From: Candidatus Freyarchaeota archaeon
GTDB taxonomy: Archaea > Asgardarchaeota > Jordiarchaeia > Jordiarchaeales > Jordiarchaeaceae
DNA length: 64,000 bases
Assembly (NCBI GenBank): GCA_030587365.1
Contig: JAUQZE010000035.1
Coordinates: 3,549-67,548 of the forward strand
Direction: 5' to 3'
Shown: positions 61,382 through 64,000 of the stretch, in pieces
Position numbering within the stretch: the stretch's first letter is position 1
How the letters are laid out: the number at the start of each line of letters is the position of its first letter
Notes under the pieces: generated by a model
The model's input: only the letters and a program-made list of their open reading frames with translations
What the model was told of the DNA's origin: nothing
Databases searched by the model: none
Translations under genes and position numbers: made by a program

Positions 61382-62488
61382 ATGAAACAGGCTCTGCTTA
61401 TTAAACTCGCCCCCTCAAAAGAACAATACGGCGTACTCCTCGAAACTATGCATAGGTTCAACGACGCCTGCAACTGCATTGCAAACATCGCCTATGAAAG
61501 AAAATGCGCCAACAAGATAGCCCTCCAGAAACTCGCCTACTACGACATCCGCGAAAAGTACAAACTGTCCGCCCAGCTCACCATCCGCGCAATCGCCAAA
61601 GTCGTCGAAGCATACAAAAGAGACAAAACAATAAAACCAACATTCAGACCCAAAGGCGCAATCGTCTACGACCAACGCATACTCTCCTGGAGAAGCGGAC
61701 TCAAAGCAGCCTCCATACTAACCCTCAAAGGCAGACAAGTAATCCCCACCCGCATCGGAGAATACCAAAAAGCGAGAATGGACCGAGTCCGAGGGCAGGC
61801 TGACCTCATCTACCGCAACAACACATTCTATTTGGGTGTAGCTGCAGATGCTCCAGAGCCGTCCCAGTTTGACCCGGTGGGAGGTGTTCTCGGCGTGGAT
61901 TTGGGAATCGTTAACCTCGCTGTGGACAGCGATGGCGAAAACCATTCTGGAGAGAAAATTGATAAAATCAGAGAGAGAAAGGCGGAACTCCGCACCAATC
62001 TCCAGAAACATGGAACCAAAAGCGCTAAACATCATCTCCAAAAACTCTCTGGAAAAGAGAAGCTCTTCCACCGTGATGTTAACCATTGTGTCTCCAAGAG
62101 ACTGGTGGCTAAAGCCAAAGACACTGGCAGAGCGGTAGCCCTTGAAGATCTAGAGGGCATCCGAAGCCAAGTAACGGTTAGAAAGGCTCAGCGTAGCCGC
62201 CACCATTCTTGGACATTCAGACAACTGAGAAGCTTCATAGAGTACAAAGCAGCTCTTTCCGGAGTGCCCATAATACTCGTGGATCCTAGGGGGACTTCGC
62301 ACACCTGTCCAGTCTGTGGACACAATGAGAAGGGGAATAGACCGAGCAGAAACGAGTTTAGGTGTGTTCGGTGTGGATTCGCTGGTCCCGCTGACCACGT
62401 AGCAGCCATTAACATAGCTGTGAGGGCTGCCGTCAACCAGCCTATTGTAGCGTGCGGTGAAGCCGAAGCCATCCATTATTGGAACTGA
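61382..62488 (+). CDS. tnpB: TnpB RNA-guided endonuclease (IS200/IS605-like)
   Basis: 368 residues from the ATG at 61382. An N-terminal recognition part (residues 1-160) is followed by a RuvC nuclease. Catalytic Asp173 is in LGVDLGIVNLAVD, Glu255 in VALEDLEGI, and Asp338 in GPADHVAAINIA. The zinc ribbon CPVCG/CVRCG lies between the last two, as in active TnpB. It cuts DNA at a transposon-adjacent motif under the guide of an RNA from the element's right end. No TnpA is in the window, so it is a solo tnpB. Nothing indicates a frameshift. Its 3' end continues into the guide scaffold at 62508-62536. Open frames starting at 61361 are less likely. Confidence 0.93.
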   Translation: MKQALLIKLAPSKEQYGVLLETMHRFNDACNCIANIAYERKCANKIALQKLAYYDIREKYKLSAQLTIRAIAKVVEAYKRDKTIKPTFRPKGAIVYDQRILSWRSGLKAASILTLKGRQVIPTRIGEYQKARMDRVRGQADLIYRNNTFYLGVAADAPEPSQFDPVGGVLGVDLGIVNLAVDSDGENHSGEKIDKIRERKAELRTNLQKHGTKSAKHHLQKLSGKEKLFHRDVNHCVSKRLVAKAKDTGRAVALEDLEGIRSQVTVRKAQRSRHHSWTFRQLRSFIEYKAALSGVPIILVDPRGTSHTCPVCGHNEKGNRPSRNEFRCVRCGFAGPADHVAAINIAVRAAVNQPIVACGEAEAIHYWN

Positions 62489-62507
62489 GGCTGAACATAG
62501 TTACAAG

Positions 62508-62536
62508 CTCATCTCCTTAAGGAATGGGTAGTTGAC
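62508..62536 (+). ncRNA. Putative guide RNA (omega/reRNA) 3' scaffold
   Basis: CTCAT, TCCTTAAGGA (a perfect 10-base palindrome) and ATGGG fold into a stem with U-G pairs, followed by TAGTTGAC. TnpB guide RNAs overlap the gene's 3' end and end in such a stem near the element end. The guide would then begin at 62537 (about 20 bases of flank). The exact end is inferred from archaeal IS605 ends. Confidence 0.55.
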
Positions 62537-62672
62537 ATAAATCACCCAGAATATTTTCTCTGTAATAATTTCAATTATACGTAAAAGTAATTTATCTTAA
62601 AAGACTAGGCGTTTTTAGCTTTAGCTTTAGTTTAGAATGTTTTAAAAATGTGTCAAGAACTTGGTTTCTTTT

Positions 62673-63665
62673 CTATTTTGTTTCTTGCTCTTTCTTTAAT
62701 AAGAGTTCTGCTACGGATTTAAAGACTTCATCTATGTTTGTACCCAGCTTGGCGCTTGTTTCAAAATAGGGTGCGTTTATCCCTTGGGCGTATTTCAAAC
62801 AGTCTTCCGATGATATTTTTCTCTCTAAATCACTTTTGTTGCCAATCACAACCATTAGTTGGAGGCTGCCAAATGAGTTATATATCTCCCAACGCCATTT
62901 CTCCAAGTTTTTGAATGATTCGGGATTGGTTAAGTCAAAAACTAGAATGGCTAGGTCAGCATCAATGTAAAGCTCCTTTCTCATTTGCTCAAAGTTAGCG
63001 GAACCCCCCAAATCCCAGAAATGCAGCCGCACCCTGTTTTTTCCGGCTTCTAACTGTTTTACAGCAAAGTTGCATCCAATGGTGGGGGCGTACTCTGGTG
63101 GAAATTTGTTTTCAGTGGCTTTTTTAACTATACTTGTCTTCCCCACTTTTTTATCCCCCGCCAGAATGGTCTTAAACATAAACACCTTTGATGATCTTCT
63201 AAAAATCTGCTTTAATGATACCGAGGGGGTTTTGGGTGTCGCCTCTACTGGCTCAGAAAGAATCAATTCTCCAGCACCGCTCTCCACTAGTATTTCATCG
63301 ATTTTTATTTCGAATCCTATAAACGGTTGCACATTTCCATCCCAGCTTTGAAGCAGGGTACCAAAATTTTTGATAAACGTATCCAGTATCTTACCTAAGA
63401 CCTCTCTCACTAATTCTTCTTTATCTTCCCTACCGACAACCGCTACCACAGTGGTGGTGTCACGCGGCTCATAGAGTACTCTGTAATTTCTCAGCAGAAT
63501 CTCCTGAAGACTCTCATCATCCTCACCCTGAATAAGTTTACTGGAGAACCTAAGAATTGCGGTTAAAAATCCCCCAATAAGGTTTTCATCGATTTCAATG
63601 GAACCATACTTTCTGGAAATAATACAGATACCCCTATTATCAATGATGAAGATTCCCTGAATCAT
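62673..63665 (-). CDS. Ras-like small GTPase fused to N-terminal longin-like domain
   Basis: 330 residues from the ATG at 63663-63665 (open further upstream). Residues 1-125 are a longin/roadblock-like domain (MIQGIFIIDNRGICIISRKY, TTTVVAVVG, two long helices). Residues 160-325 are a Ras-superfamily G domain. G1 is AGDKKVGKTS, G2 Thr is in PTIG, G3 is WDLGGSANF, G4 is NKSD and G5 ETSAK. The Gln that activates water in Ras (DTAGQ) is Ser here, so intrinsic hydrolysis may be weak. No C-terminal Cys is present, so no prenylation is expected. Fused GTPases of this type are known in Asgard archaea. It may interact with roadblock proteins elsewhere in the window. Confidence 0.88.
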   Translation of the reverse strand: MIQGIFIIDNRGICIISRKYGSIEIDENLIGGFLTAILRFSSKLIQGEDDESLQEILLRNYRVLYEPRDTTTVVAVVGREDKEELVREVLGKILDTFIKNFGTLLQSWDGNVQPFIGFEIKIDEILVESGAGELILSEPVEATPKTPSVSLKQIFRRSSKVFMFKTILAGDKKVGKTSIVKKATENKFPPEYAPTIGCNFAVKQLEAGKNRVRLHFWDLGGSANFEQMRKELYIDADLAILVFDLTNPESFKNLEKWRWEIYNSFGSLQLMVVIGNKSDLERKISSEDCLKYAQGINAPYFETSAKLGTNIDEVFKSVAELLLKKEQETK

Positions 63666-63808
63666 GAAAGTAAACCACGTAGAATTAATTCTCTGAATTA
63701 AAATTAGTGAAGTTACACTTAAATTCTTTATTATACCTTCTTCCAAAGTGTGTAGTAGCAAAATTAAGTAGACTTGGATGTTTCTTAATTGGTTAAACGG
63801 TGATTGAA

Positions 63809-64000
63809 ATGAAACAATCCAAGCCTACGAGTAGTAATAATAGTGACCAGTCCTTTTTGCTTTTTCGGAAGCGTCTGGTGGGGATCACCTCCGCAGACCT
63901 TGAAGGGCTCTCGGAATACGCCCAAAAGAACCTGGAGATCATACGATGCTGGCGCCTCAACCCCCTGAAAAGCATCCTTGAGGAATACCAGATCTCGAAG
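63809..64000 (+). CDS. Unknown gene, N-terminal part (cut by window end)
   Basis: 64 codons from the ATG at 63809 to the window end, all open. GGTGATT lies a few bases upstream. The protein starts with a Ser/Asn/Gln-rich segment and then LLFRKRLVGITSADLEGLSE and IRCWRLNPLKSILEEYQISK. It could be the start of a helical or DNA-binding protein. The family cannot be told from this piece. It is divergent from the GTPase gene, with 140 bp between. Confidence 0.7.
   Translation, partial: MKQSKPTSSNNSDQSFLLFRKRLVGITSADLEGLSEYAQKNLEIIRCWRLNPLKSILEEYQISK

Noticed and set aside
61415..61675. 86-codon minus-strand frame opposite TnpB
   Set aside because: Antisense shadow, Val/Phe/Asp/Cys-rich, inside a well-supported nuclease gene.
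1..64000. CRISPR array, rRNA, or prophage
   Set aside because: No regularly spaced repeats, no rRNA-like sequence and no phage structural genes were seen anywhere in the window.

Overview
The window is archaeal, and most likely from an Asgard archaeon. The evidence for archaea is an archaeal-type threonyl-tRNA synthetase, an archaeal-type PEP carboxylase, TATA-box promoters, and strong GGTGA ribosome binding sites, often followed by TTG starts. The evidence for Asgard is the small-GTPase and roadblock/longin toolkit. It comprises a Ras-like GTPase fused to an N-terminal longin-like domain, a canonical roadblock/LC7 protein, a family of four related roadblock-like domains in three genes, and a longin-like coiled-coil protein. 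I cannot place it more precisely. No rRNA, tRNA or CRISPR array was seen.

Layout. 1-4 kb: truncated purN, a longin-like protein, a family of small membrane proteins of which one copy looks split by a local inversion, and a thiolase-like enzyme. 4-10 kb: a PHP phosphoesterase, three tandem MFS transporters and a cupin. 10-13 kb: Hsp20 with a palindromic operator, and ThrRS. 13-17 kb: a CocE/NonD hydrolase, a decayed second copy of its C-terminal domain, and a membrane protein. 17-25 kb: acyl-CoA metabolism (crotonase, CoA transferase A/B, SDR, MaoC hydratase), a GT4 glycosyltransferase, a frameshifted MoaD/ThiS-like gene and a CBS protein. 25-35 kb: small proteins, acyl-CoA synthetase, radical SAM protein, malic enzyme, rubredoxin, DUF362 protein and a roadblock-like protein. 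35-46 kb: a DUF364-like protein, PEP carboxylase, GNAT, TPR, Nudix, GT39-like, ADP-forming acyl-CoA synthetase alpha, PAP2, a PH-like protein, a second Hsp20 and YjbQ. 46-56 kb: roadblock/LC7, helical proteins, three MBL-fold proteins, the tandem roadblock-like genes and a second acyl-CoA synthetase. 56-64 kb: a duplicated small membrane gene, relics of TnpB and ornithine cyclodeaminase, a VTT/DedA protein, acyl-CoA dehydrogenase, an intact TnpB with its guide-RNA scaffold, the longin-GTPase and a gene cut by the window end.

How the genes may work together. Two AMP-forming acyl-CoA synthetases, an acyl-CoA dehydrogenase, a MaoC hydratase, an SDR, a thiolase-like enzyme, a GctAB-type CoA transferase and an ADP-forming acyl-CoA synthetase alpha subunit suggest acyl-CoA or organic-acid metabolism. 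PEP carboxylase and malic enzyme would link this to C4 acids. The dehydrogenase, crotonase and thiolase-like proteins each lack textbook catalytic residues, so the pathway may not be ordinary beta-oxidation.

The window also carries much recent rearrangement: tandem and dispersed duplications that include promoters, frameshifted relics and a probable inversion. Coding density is moderate, with many AT-rich gaps of 300-550 bp.
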